This document shows, piece by piece, positions 11,347 to 22,213 of a DNA stretch of 64,000 nt. The position numbers and the translations under genes are program-made. Source of the stretch: Phytoseiulus persimilis (Eukaryota; Arthropoda; Arachnida; Mesostigmata; Phytoseiidae); assembly GCA_037576195.1 (NCBI GenBank), contig CM075102.1, forward strand, positions 34,530,745 through 34,594,744. Direction: 5' to 3'. The notes beneath the pieces are model-generated. The model was given only the letters and a program-made list of their open reading frames with translations, was not told the origin of the DNA and ran no database searches. Every line of letters begins with the position of its first letter. Within the stretch, counting starts at the first letter, position 1.

Positions 11347-12553
11347 AATGCGAAGAACAACGGCGAAGCCTCAAGCAGCGCTGCGGGATCTTCGCTGCCT
11401 CGCCCCCCGATCAAAAATCCAACGAACGAAGCTGTTGCATCCCCTCCACATAGCCAGGCCAACGCACCGAGGGTCGAAGTACTTAGAACATACGGAAACT
11501 ACTTTCTGGAATACGCTCTGATGAATGAATAGTATGTAGAGATTGTTTTTGCTCCTTCGGGTCAAGTATTCAAGTACTCATGCCATTCGTTGCTGAGTCC
11601 TTTTTTAGCAACGGAGGTTGTTAGCTCATATTTTCGAGGCTGACCAAGGGTGTGCTCATTCGTTACAGTGCCATATTTCGGAAAAAGTTCATACCTGGTG
11701 TGTATATTATGCCCTCTTTCGATTCCGCTCTCAGTGAGTATCTCCGCTAGCAGTGCCAATCGATGAACTCATAGAGCATGAACTCATCCAAAATCAGATA
11801 AATCTTTCAGCATTGTAGCGAAACCACCTCATGACGTGATCTGTTTTCAGAATGGTTTTGTGTAATATTCGTGCGCACTGGAATTTATGAAGGTGGAGCG
11901 TTTCGCGTGCTCCTGGAGATGTCTTCGCTCTATCCGGAAGGGGGAGTTCCCAGAGTAATTTTTGACCCTCCGGTGTTCCATCCGTTGATACACGCGATCA
12001 CGGGCGAAATGGATATCTCTTGTAAAATAGCCAAATGGAGGTAAATCCTTGGAAGACGCGTGCTCAACCTCTTCCCTTGTCCATTTTCAATGATCCATGT
12101 CGTTCAACTCGAGTGAGTACTATGAGATTCGTAGAAGACCTTATATTTGCTATTTGCAGGAGGGAAGAAAATCATATTTACCAAGTTGTGGAGGCTGTGA
12201 AAAGTTTATTTGAGAAGATACCAGAAGAAACGAAGCCCGCCAACAGAGAAGCATCCAAGCTACATAAGAATAACCCCGATGAATTCAAAAGGTGAGAGAG
12301 AGGGAATAAGAACTCGGTAAAACTATCCTGTTTCTTTTCCGCTCGCTTCAGAAATGTTATGAAATCACAAAACTGTCTACGTAGCGAGCTTTTCGGTTTC
12401 GCTCCGCTAACGCCTGCTCTTCCACGGGGGCGAGGCTCCGACCGAGTTCTATCGTTCAAAACACCGCCAACCGTCAACTTCATTTCGACCGGAACATGCG
12501 GATGCTTAAAGAGGAAGCAGTACATTCGCGAGAGAGAAGAAAAGCTTCACTAG
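11347..12553 (+). CDS. AKTIP: AKTIP/FTS-like ubiquitin E2 variant, 5' end missing
   Basis: Exons 11347-11531, 11669-11733, 11851-12040, 12160-12291 and 12352-12553 give 257 residues ending in a TAG; all phases match. The first listed exon opens after a TTTCCAG acceptor in phase 0 and has no ATG, so an upstream exon is missing from my model. The UBC-like core includes YGNYFLEYALMNEY, PGVYIMPSFDSAL, WFCVIFVRTGIYEGGAF and VFHPLIHAITGEMDIS, which track human AKTIP (YGPFYLEYSLLAEF, WFGVIFIRHGLY). The E2 HPN triad is HPL and there is no cysteine at the active-site position, as in inactive UEV proteins. AKTIP works with Hook proteins and FHIP in endosome motility. The C-terminal extension is basic and differs from the vertebrate one. 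Confidence 0.85.
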
Positions 12554-12781
12554 AGCAATAGTATGCAAGTTGTTCGGAATGCCTGTCAGAGCTGAGTTCA
12601 CCGATATCATGTTCTCGGGTTGTAAAGTCTTCCCTCACCTGAAGTGAGCTCCGAAACTCTCCGAGAGACGATCCTCTCTCTACCCCTTGCGAGGCATTGT
12701 CAGAAAATAATTCTCCCGTAGATGTGATCATGATTGCGCTCCACACGGAATCTCGATGATGAAACTGAAAGTGAATTGAGA

Positions 12782-13125
12782 ATGGAGCCGCGGAGTATTC
12801 TGGTGGTGATGAGATCCAGCACCGTCATCGGGACACTGCTATCGTATCTCGTCGTGGAGGCTGTCTCTGCTCGAATCGGCTCTCGAATCGAATTCGATTG
12901 GAACAATGCGCAACACTCCGTCGATCTCATTCGGTCGGTGTCTTGGAACGACGTATGAAAGCAAACTCCCTTGATTGCAGGGTCGTTGAAGAATGTATCG
13001 CTCAATGCATGGACCATCTCCAACGAGAAAGCCCCGCTGGAGATCCGAACAATTTCGACTTCGTTACTCACGACGCGCACGATCTTTCCCTCTCTCTAGA
13101 TGAATCTAGTCTGTTCAGTCTTCGG
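12782..13125 (+). CDS. N-terminal exons of an uncharacterised secretory protein gene
   Basis: Two exons, 12782-12933 and 12981-13125, join in phase 2 (GTCGGT donor, TTGCAG acceptor) and end at a GTGAGT donor. They begin with a signal-peptide-like stretch (VIGTLLSYLVVEAVSA) and continue with an acidic, Cys-containing region (EECIAQCMDHLQRES). The next exon is uncertain: an acceptor at about 13149 gives an early stop, and later ones (AGG at about 13186, GGA at about 13292) give longer readings that include KAFYGDGSFYDGQIVARG. The TM-containing frame at 13815-14087 may be the 3' end. I do not recognise the family. Confidence 0.45.
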
Positions 13126-13814
13126 GTGAGTCAAAACTATTTTCGACAGCTCGAACCTTGTGCTCCTGCTGCAATGGGATTCTAGAGGGTTTGTCCTGCT
13201 ATTTCACGCTGCTTTGAAACGCCAAGGCGGTATCGGGTGTCAGTTTTTTTCGGTCCACTTGCTGCGAGATTCGGTCGAAGTGGCTCCAGGGATCTCCTGT
13301 GTCCTTGACCATCAACCTCCAGCGCCGCCAATGCTATCATCGCTCAAAGGCTTTTTACGGAGATGGCTCGTTCTACGATGGCCAGATTGTGGCGCGAGGG
13401 TTCGGCAGTTAGCTAGAAACCGTTTATTACACCACCTGGGAATAGAGGAGCCAAATGCTGTTTTGCGTCCTTTGTTTTGCGTACTTTATCCCTGGTAAAG
13501 AGGTCAATATTGTCTCTATGGAGGTCGATGATTCAGCGAACAATTGGGAACTCTAGGAAGGGCTAGGCAGGCTTGTCGCTTCGTCAGGGTTCTTTCGGCG
13601 ACGTTCTAATACAGTTTTTTCATTTCGCAGCTGGACTCGTCCGAGTGCTCCACTGAGGTGACCAAGAGCCCCCAGAGATTACAAGGCCTTTCCTGGATGC
13701 GAGACGGCAAGCCTTGGACCAAAGAAGGAAGCTAGTAGCATGTCATCAATCGGAGGGCTGAGCCTGTAAACTTCTGTACACAGGAAAGGGCAGCATGGGA
13801 CTCTGGAACCCTGA

Positions 13815-14087
13815 TGTGACAATCTTATCATTTCCCGAATCCCTCGCGACCGGGAGCATGGGCAGGGGGCACCCTCCTCTCGGAAAAAATCGTCCGTTTC
13901 TAACGGCTCCATTTTGATAATATTTATAATCATCGTCTATCGCGCCTTCTCTTGGAAGAATCCTGCCTACATCCCTGCCGTGTCGATTCGCGGAAGCTTC
14001 GCACCACATCCCCGGAATCGAGACAACTTCTTCCCTCCTATTCCCGGGAGGACATCCATTCTTGGTTCGCTGCCCGTCGTTCTGTAG
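13815..14087 (+). CDS. Open frame with one transmembrane segment, possible 3' exon
   Basis: An uninterrupted + frame ends at TAG 14085-14087. It encodes a basic/Ser-rich segment, a hydrophobic run (GSILIIFIIIVYRAF) and a Pro/Arg-rich tail (RNRDNFFPPIPGR). The layout suggests the membrane anchor and cytoplasmic tail of the gene that starts at 12782, but the linking splice site is not established. Longer frames on the minus strand overlap it, so the coding strand is not certain. Confidence 0.3.
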   Translation, partial: CDNLIISRIPRDREHGQGAPSSRKKSSVSNGSILIIFIIIVYRAFSWKNPAYIPAVSIRGSFAPHPRNRDNFFPPIPGRTSILGSLPVVL

Positions 14088-14921
14088 GTGACGACCCGTG
14101 TTGATGATTCGAGAGAAGTTCATCGTGGCGCTCGCCCTGGAGCCGCCGTTCCCTAGATTCTTCTAGTCGATATAATTATAGTAGGAGTCGTATTTGAATA
14201 GGTTCATTCGTCTCGGATTTTCTTTTCCCGTGGAAGAAACTTGACAGAAGTATGAGATCTGACTGACTAACGCTGAATGACTGATCCATCGAGGTTTGAA
14301 TGCGAGAGTGCGTGATTGACTGAGATGTTGCCAAGAGCTTATAGGGTCACAAGAAACTGTGATCATCTGACGAAATGTTGGATTACTGTACAGAAGCGAT
14401 AATCCTCATCAGTGTAGTACGACTGGAAGGGATTGTGCCGATGATCGACACCGTCTCTCGAGGTGCTATGAGATTCGTCCGGACCCAATGAAATAAATGA
14501 CTATTTTCTCGAGAGATTCACAATTGTTCTACCAAGAAACAGATCAAGCCGGTATCAGACCGGGAAAGAGCTCCACTTGTCGGCTAAATCATTCCGCTCT
14601 TCGATGCCCAAGGTCCGGGAAGATTTTTTTCTTGGTTTCGCAGGGGCTAAAAAATGTTACGTTGTTTTTCCTTTATTATCAACTTGATATTCAATATATT
14701 TGCACTTTTATTAAAGTTACTCTTATGCGCCCCGGCCACTGTTCTGGATCAGGTTGCTCTTCTCAGAGAAGCGGATCCGAAATCACGCGATTCCAACAGT
14801 CATTGAATATTTACATCGTTTTCCATCCATTCGTTTGCGTAAACGAGATATTGTGTGCTTCTGTTTTTCGATTTTCTCCAGTCAGCCTGAACGATGCTAA
14901 GTCCGCGCGAACTGCTCAAGA
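14088..14921. other. Intergenic; 3' side of the tail-anchored gene
   Basis: No convincing gene. A TTTATT at 14672-14677 (AATAAA on the minus strand) is a plausible poly(A) signal for the minus-strand gene ending at 14922, followed by A/T-rich sequence. Confidence 0.35.
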
Positions 14922-15917
14922 TCAGACCAGCGAGAGCGCTCCGAAATCTTTCACTTTGTAGAGGATCGCACAGATGAGAGCGACTGTGATGAATGCAAAG
15001 AACGACTGCATCGACAACATCGAGCTCTTCGGGTCCGACAGCTGCGAGATCTGCCGGCTCTTCCCGTTGAAGACCCGCGGCATCACTTCTCTTTTGATCT
15101 CAGTTTTTACCTGACTTACGTTTCCGACGCTGCCGCGGTCGACGGTCGTTGTCGTGGTCTTTGTCGATCGACTGATGACGGTTGTGCCGTCTTCAGCAAG
15201 AGTTCTTTCTTGCTCAACTTCGACGGTTCGTACGAATTCATCGCCCGTCTGATTCGTTTCTGATTTGTCGTGGATCTTGTTTATGACTTCAGTTATCGTT
15301 TTGGGCTCTTGGACTGTCGGTGCTGCAGCCGTGGAGAAAATCTCACAATGATTCTCGGATCCAATGAACGCTGCAGCAGGCCGTTGTGGTTGTTCCTCGC
15401 TGAGGGAGTCAGTGCGTCCTGCGGTGAGCTCGGCGCCGTCGCTGCATGCTCCCTCGTCCTTGATGTCTTCCTCCTTGACATGAGATTTCATCTTCTCGAA
15501 CAGCGAGTTTTCGCGCTCGCTCAGCTGCTCGACAGCGTTTTCGTTTGAAACGATGTCGATATTTTGTAATGCTGTTTCGGTCAAGATCTGGATCTTCGGC
15601 TCAGATGTCTCAACCGCAGGCACAGACTCGATGATCTCTGGAGCAGCCAGAGGGACCGGTGCGATGGTTTCAGGGGACGCGGCTGTCAGCGGGACCGCCG
15701 CTTCCGGAGCAGGAGGCGCACCTTTCTTGGATCTGTCCTTCTTGGTCTTATCCCCCCTGCCGAAACTGAATTTTCGACTCAGAGAAATAAGAGATGAAGA
15801 CTTCTTAGTGCCGTTCAGCGTGTTGGTCTTATCGGCCTTGGGGGCCTCGATAGCCGGCTTTTCCTCCTTCTTCTTCTTGAAAGAGAGGATCCTCCTGATT
15901 TTCTTTCCCACTCCCAT
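14922..15917 (-). CDS. Tail-anchored Ser/Thr- and Glu-rich membrane protein
   Basis: The single coding exon gives 331 aa from the ATG at 15917; the frame stays open to 15983. A TTTTTACAG acceptor 11 nt before this ATG shows a 5' UTR intron, so MGVGKKIRRILSFKKKK is taken as the start. The N terminus is strongly basic, the middle is Pro/Ala- then Glu/Ser-rich and probably disordered, with a Thr run (KTTTTTVDRG). The only hydrophobic segment is near the C terminus (SFFAFITVALICAILYKV, about residues 302-319), leaving about 12 residues after it. This is the plan of a tail-anchored protein inserted post-translationally into the ER or mitochondrial outer membrane. No family is recognised. Confidence 0.65.
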   Translation of the reverse strand: MGVGKKIRRILSFKKKKEEKPAIEAPKADKTNTLNGTKKSSSLISLSRKFSFGRGDKTKKDRSKKGAPPAPEAAVPLTAASPETIAPVPLAAPEIIESVPAVETSEPKIQILTETALQNIDIVSNENAVEQLSERENSLFEKMKSHVKEEDIKDEGACSDGAELTAGRTDSLSEEQPQRPAAAFIGSENHCEIFSTAAAPTVQEPKTITEVINKIHDKSETNQTGDEFVRTVEVEQERTLAEDGTTVISRSTKTTTTTVDRGSVGNVSQVKTEIKREVMPRVFNGKSRQISQLSDPKSSMLSMQSFFAFITVALICAILYKVKDFGALSLV

Positions 15918-15929
15918 CTTGCTGTGAGC

Positions 15930-17400
15930 TGTAAAAACAGGACGACGTCGTAAGAACTTCGGGAACCGTTGGAGGAAATCCATGCTGCTTCCACGGACGA
16001 CACAGACAAGTGTGGCCGAACTTTCGTTGTAACACAGATCGGATTCCGGGACTGCTATCCCGCCTCGATAAGGAGCCAGAACAGACGCTCCTCTTCAACG
16101 TCGTAACAAGCTGCGCTGTATTCCGGCACAACACAGCGTTCAGGAACCAAAAACTGCGTGACTAGGTGAAAGTCCAGAGCCCGATTCCACCTCTCAACCT
16201 GCTGTCGTCGGCACTTCGGATCACTAACTTCGCTAAGGCCATACGAAGCTATACCAGTGCAGCAGCGGCAACCATAGAGGGATTTCTCCTCTCTCACAGT
16301 ACACAGACACTCTGTAAGTGGGAGAAATATCTTCTCGGAAGCTACATGCACCAGTGTCGTGGTCAGGGCGCTGTCGAAGGATCGACTCCGGATCGAATTC
16401 CTCCTTCCCGCCGATGAAGCCACGACTGCAAGCCTTATGTTCACTCAGAGAGATGAATCGATGTGTGTTCGACACGGTTGCCAACGTTACCAGGGCCGCA
16501 GCCCACGGCCCACCTCTACCCTCAACTTCAGGATCAGGATCCCATCTTCCTTCAAAAACGTCTTGTTGGCCTTCGAAAGCAACAAAGCCACTCCTTGGGT
16601 CCATAGTTCACGAGCGGAACTGACCAATAGGAAGTGATCAGGTCAAGCCTGTTCGTCTCTCGAACCTCGATTCGGGCGGACTAGTGATCCGAGCAGCAAG
16701 CTCGATCGCGGGTACCGCAAGTCTGATAAATGCCACTGATGTGAACGAGATTTTCTGACATGCTCCACGCTTGTAAACGAACGCTGCGCCCTAGGCTTGA
16801 AGATCATTCAAGGACAAAGTTTCATTCGGCTTGAGGACACCTCACACTCAGACTCTAGGAGAGAGCCAACTCAGTAACTCCGACAAACGGCCCTCCGAGA
16901 TTCACAGCATCGTCAAGTATGCACAGAGCCACATAAATCACGCAAATCCTAGGCCAGGTCGTCTATGGGGTCCGAATAAAGCATCACTCACAATCAACGC
17001 TCTTCTCGAGTACGGATGGACAGGAGCTCTACAGAACGTCTGTGCGGGAGGAAGCCTCCAAAGAGAATGAGTTTTGGGGCGTTCGGCGTGATTGATAAAT
17101 CTACGACACACCTCTCGAGTCACTATCTCACGCAATGGTTCAAGAATGGAATCCGAAATCCTTGTTGAGCGATTGCGCTCTCGGAGGATTAGTCTGTGTT
17201 TCTACCGAAATTCGAGCTGACATATCACTCAATGACCAACAGAATGTCCCATGAAATGCAAATAGCATGCCCGGCGGCGAACCGATATTAAAACCCCTTC
17301 GCACTCAAGTCCGAAACCGGTGCGGGTTGTTGAAGTGCGACCGAGGTCTGAACTAGTCTGATGGTGACGCACTTGGTAAGGAGCGAGACTCATAGAAAAC
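15930..17400. other. No supported gene
   Basis: Overlapping 80-130 codon frames occur on both strands between 16.0 and 16.65 kb but none has a signal, motif or splice-linked partner that makes one strand preferable. The left edge should hold the promoter and first non-coding exon of the tail-anchored protein gene. Confidence 0.35.
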
Positions 17401-17403
17401 AGC

Positions 17404-17741
17404 GATGAAGGACCCCTCTACGATTGGTTTGACATCGCCGTCGTCTGCCGGAACGCCGAGAAACTCACACGTTCGGCTCCGCTCGAATCTTCGGGATACA
17501 CTCGAATCAGCGTGATATGATGAGCATAGTCATCACAGAATGCGAGGACCATGCGGCGCTGCGCAACAAAGTGAACATCAGTGCCGCTGCCCTCTCGGAT
17601 ATGGCAAGCGATGGAAAAGGCGTTCGACATCGTCGTCGCTCGGGACAAAATGTTGCTCCGGACGTTTGGCATCGCGCAGAAACGATCAGTGGGCGAGTTT
17701 GCAGACAGGACTCCCTTTCATCCGCGACGTTTTTGGGATGA
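17404..17741 (+). CDS. Uncharacterised candidate gene, possibly with a 35-nt intron
   Basis: A frame opening after an AAAACAG acceptor encodes GPLYDWFDIAVVCRNAEKL and stays open to a TGA at 17518-17520. A second frame (KVNISAAALSDMASDG) runs to 17741. They join without a frame break if 17512-17546 (starts GTGATA, ends GCGAG) is removed in phase 0. Both halves look protein-like, with GC-rich third positions. Alternatively a short indel has broken the gene. A different + frame (17581-17850) overlaps the second half. No homologue is recognised, and strand and frame remain uncertain. Confidence 0.3.
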
Positions 17742-18830
17742 ATCACTTAAGATATCAGATCAACAGACAAGGGGGCCAGGAAGTCCTCAATATCGTTCTG
17801 TGCCAGCCGATGGACCGTCCGCTGGAGTACCCAACGTCGTCGATGGATAGGAGCGGTTCAAAATCGTACTGAGAATTCCGCTTGGATTCGATATCGAGCT
17901 CACTTTCGAGGCATGAGAATCCTTGGTCACTCTTCGTGCGTAATGACGGTCAAGCTCAATCGCATTCCAAATCGTCGGTGAGAAGTCTTGCCGTCAACTC
18001 AATCTGCTACTCCCCTTTCCCTTAAACCTCCCACGTGGACCAGGCTTCTGAAGTAGCCGCATCAGAAAAGAGGTGAACGCTCAAAAGCCTAAGGGAATCA
18101 ACGTGAGAACAAGCGAGAACGAGTTATCGAGCAAATCACATGAACTAAGCATGTATTCAAAGCGCCGATGAGCTGCACGGTGGCAGCCAAAGTCAGGCTC
18201 GGCAATGCTGAAGAAATTTCTGTCGAACCAAGCGGCACCATTGTTACCTGGCTGAGATTGGCAGTGCTGTGGAACGTTGCCGTTCCGCGTGGCTGGAATC
18301 CGCGTGTGCCTTCACAACAGATCACTTCCAAGCGAATCCTGGTTTCAGCAATGCCGATGTAGCAGTCAGGTTTCAGTGACAGCAAACAAAGAGCTTCGGA
18401 ACCCTGACCTACGAGAGTCCAGGTCGGCAAGAGTCTCACTGAATTCGTGAGCCAGTATTGGCGTTATGAACCACACAACGAAAGAGTTCATACTCGGCCA
18501 GTACGAAACCGAAACTTCTCGCATGACCAACGGCCGACTGTACACGAGAGAGCAAGACAGAGTCGTTGCGTCGTGATCGGTACACTTTGGCGTTAACTTC
18601 GTTAGGGTGGAGCTATCTTCAAAGCGAGTGTGACCTTTGACGAAGGGGAGATAATTCGCAGTGACCACGCACTTTCAAAACATTTACTACCTGGAGCTTT
18701 GTTACGAATCTCGTTATGCTGTTCGCATCGCTTGGCCTCCCCGCGAAACCACATGCTTTGGAAAATTCAGTTTCCATTGCTGTCAGATGTTCAACCCCCG
18801 GACCGCAAGTTACGGCACTTGAAACTTCTG

Positions 18831-19276
18831 ATGTTCCGTCGACATCGGTGGTGGCTTGTTGAACAAATTTCGGGAGCTGTCCGAAAGAGCGTTGCCCTTC
18901 TCCTCACCTTGTCTATAACCGCCATCGTCGTCCTCCTATTTACTTTGTGTCAAGTCAGTAACGTCAGGAATCGAAACGAATCCAGAGGAAAGAAAAACTG
19001 AGCAGCCACTTCAAAAAGATGAAAAACCATTTCAGAGTGAGCAGATATTTCCTGAATTTCGACCACGTTCGTCCCTCGATCGAGGCGAATGAACGACTCG
19101 TATCCACTCCGATCGTCTCAAGAAATCGTCGCGGGGTGCTACCTCACGTGAATACGGGTACGGGCCCGGTCGTGCACAGCTGTTTCTGCGAGCAGTCACG
19201 TACGACCCACGCTGACCCACCGAAAGCCGAGCATGTGTTCTGTGACGTGAACGAGCAAAAAACCATAAGAAACTAA
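18831..19276 (+). CDS. Small single-pass membrane protein with an apparent 32-nt intron
   Basis: Exons 18831-18953 and 18986-19276 give 137 aa. The first ends at GTCAGT in phase 0 and the second begins after AATCCAG. The joined protein has a basic N terminus with two Trp, one TM (about residues 23-40, ALLLTLSITAIVVLLFTL), then immediately a very basic stretch (RKEKLSSHFKKMKNH) and a Cys-containing tail (VVHSCFCEQ). TM followed directly by Arg/Lys across the junction is what one expects of a real protein. Without splicing the frame ends 15 codons later. An in-frame ATG at 18753 could be the true start. No family recognised. Confidence 0.5.
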
Positions 19277-20860
19277 AGGAAAAATTGAAAGAGCCTCACG
19301 AGGAAGTTCCATTGACGAACGAGCCGAGCCGATCAGAATTGCACAAGCGACGCTCCCATAACCTGGATTCCTTCCTGAAGCCGTTTTCCTCAAATACCTT
19401 CTAGAGGGAGGTCACGCTGTGCAAAAGAAGGCAGCCTCCTTGGAACGTGGGCTCTGCGAGGCTGATTCCGACGAGTGACGAGTCAGAACCCTCGATACTG
19501 GAGCCGGTGGAAGACTACGAGCATAGAGCTCTCTACCCTTTGGGCACTGCTCTGTCCCACCGATGATGACTATCTGCGTGCGTCAGCCTAGTCGTTGCGC
19601 GAACAACACCTACTTTGCTTAGAAGTCGTGAAGTTCGGTTACCGCCGTGTCTGGAACCGCATATGCAGCGAGTCATCCCTGTTAACAATCACACAACATT
19701 TCATAACACAGGACACGAACCCAAACTTGGAACGAATGTGAGGTGACTGTTACTTGGAATGAGGATAGTCAGCAGAGTTTTGACGAGTTTCTCGATCTCA
19801 CATCGGAGAATGAGAGCCGGAATCTCATGGTGCCTTTGGGAACAACAGCTCTGGGTAAATATTTGTACTCTCTGGATGAGTAAGCCGGTCATCATGGCAA
19901 CAGGGCTTGTATGGACTCGGGATTGCATAGTGCGGTCCCTCAAACACAAGAGCAGCGTGCGCACCGAAACAGTAGAAGACGGAAACTTGATGACTTTCCT
20001 CGCGACAGGATGACAACCCACAAATCGGTGTGGGCCGACAGTTGTTGTCTGTCTCAGCTATGGGGGAGGCGAGGAAAAACTACGCGCAGCGGCGTAGCCA
20101 TGAGTTTTCGAGCGATTTTTGAGTCATGGCCCAACGATTTCGAATCGGTTAGCTGCGCCGTCAAGATATTTCGAGGAATTATCGGCGTCAAGCAACAATC
20201 GAGCCCCGACAACCTATAGCCACCGCGACAGAGAGCGCCTGGTTCGTCTCACGCATTCACAAGCATATCTCGTGACCTGTTCTTGCGAACATCCCCGTCC
20301 GGCAATGCGTCAACCACAGCTCACTCCTGGTAGTTAAAAAGACTCCAGCAGCGACCAGATGATAACGATGCTCGGGGAATCTCAAGCTGGCGCCCGGTAG
20401 ACGCCGGGGCTTTTTCCCGCCGGGGGACGGCTCCAGGGCGTTCCGGCTGTATCTAGGGAATCCCCAAATCGGGGAGGCTTATCGGCAAGAGATAAAAGTT
20501 GAGAGTGCTGCTTTCGGCCAAGACATTAATAGCTCACACGTCTAATCTCACCGCCGTGGTTTATGAATCCAACCTCGATCCGGTCGTAAAGCTCGCCGGA
20601 ACAATACCGCAAAAGGGAATCTCAGTGAGCCCACGAATAATGTTTACGTATTCACTCACCCCTGTTCACCGAATCTGTTTGAGGCGAATCCATAAACTGC
20701 GGTTCTGTGGCTACTCGACACTAGCTCGAGTCCACCGGATCGCGAGAGAACGTCTAGATCATTGCTACAAACCAGCTCGTTTCTTTATCGATCCGCAAAC
20801 TTTCTCGTCAAGTCAGCGGTCTCGCCAATTAACGAGTGACCGATCCGAGAACAATTCCAT
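19277..20860. other. No supported gene; GC-rich inverted sequence near 20.4 kb
   Basis: Only scattered short frames. Around 20.39-20.46 kb there is a C/G-rich stretch (CGCCGGGG, CCCGCCGGGGG) able to form hairpins, of unknown meaning. Confidence 0.3.
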
Positions 20861-22213
20861 GGACAGCGCAGTGGTCGCTGAAACCATCGTCGGATTCGTC
20901 GAGGGCGAAACCGACGTCCGGCGCCGTTTATTGTGTCATCTGTCGGTCATCAATCAAGCGTATGTGTATGCCAATGCAGTCCTACGCTCTGGCTTAACTC
21001 TTTCGGGATACAGATCACTGAGCAAGCAGCTCCAGCATTAGACGTCCTTGAAGCTGAATCACTTGCAGCTCACCAAACACGAGCTCACTCACCGCTCCAA
21101 GTTCTAATGACATAACCTTCTCTCTTCTCGACTTTGACGCTATCGACAACACGCGTTTCTTCAAGAGACAATGGCTCCACCAATAAGAACTTTTTGCCCT
21201 GAATACAACTTGGAATTTTCTTGAAACAATCTTCTCGGCAGGAGCGATTTCCGATGAAGCTCACACCACCGACGACTGCCGCTAGAGCCTAACTTTTCTC
21301 TGAGATTCACGGGTCTGGTACATGCGGTCCTGCTCGCCGACGAGAATCTGCTCCCTCGATTGATAGATGCTCCTCGCGAAAGTGATTTTCTGTAGATATG
21401 ACATAATCACCTGACATGGCATTCATGGCGGACTCGGATGAGCCCACCGCGATAAAGATCCTGGAGGAGACACCAACGATGGTTTGATGATAATTAACAG
21501 GGAACAAACGATTACGAACTGCCCAAACTACCAAATGCGTTCGTTTCTCTTACCAAAAGAACCACACGCTCACAAGCACCACAGCAAATGCGAACCGGGT
21601 TCACGTGGAGGAATCGAATGGACCACTGCCAGCCGGAAAGAGGGTCTGCCCTCTCAATCCTTGCCCTGCAGTTTGGAGGAAGCGCCGAGAGATTTGCGTT
21701 CTGCCTGTCTTCTCGCTTTATGCAAACTATCAGATTTAGTTCTTGCCGTCGGCTTCCAAGTAACTTCTATCCGTGACCCGCATATGATTCCCATCTGCGA
21801 TTGATGGTTCGGAGTTTCGCTCAGTAAGCGATGTTCTGGGGACGATTTCGCAATGTCCGACGGTTCAGACACTCGTCGTTTCTTTTGAACACTTTCGAAT
21901 CAACGAGCTTGATGCGATTGCTGAAGAGCTGGGGACAGTCCCCGATGCATCAATATTTCTCGTGTGTCTCGGTCCACTGAGTAGCTCATCGAAGCAGAAG
22001 GAAATCATTGGAAGCGCACTTGCTAAAAATCCGCTGATCTCAGAGAGGCAAGATACGCGATTTTCCTCGTTGAGCAGACAACAAGAAAACGAGAGGTGTC
22101 GTGTGCACGAGATTTCCTCGTCTAAAAGGTACCTTTATACTTCTGCATTCGGGAGTTTCCTCAAACGAGCTTCGGCAGCGATCTTCTCCCAGGGAATCAA
22201 GCTTCTGAGCTGA
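20860..22213 (+). CDS. Candidate F-box/leucine-rich-repeat-like gene, partly resolved
   Basis: The best-supported part is exon 21815-22213 (133 codons to TGA) joined in phase 0 to a frame ending at 21759 (GTAACT donor). The joined sequence has Leu-rich, repeat-like spacing: LLALCKLSDLVLAVGFQ, then CPTVQTLVVSF and NELDAIAEELG, with a Ser-rich tail. Upstream, an open frame near 20860-21038 (VRRRLLCHLSVINQAYVYAN) looks like an F-box-style helix pair, and LKLNHLQLTKHEL at about 21045-21085 looks like another repeat, but I could not splice these together. Function as an F-box/LRR protein is inference. The minus strand also has open frames at 22.0-22.5 kb. Confidence 0.35.

Noticed and set aside
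20385-20465. GC-rich hairpin-prone stretch near 20.4 kb
   Set aside because: Could suggest a structured RNA or element end, but no paired terminal repeats, target-site duplication or conserved motif could be identified by eye.
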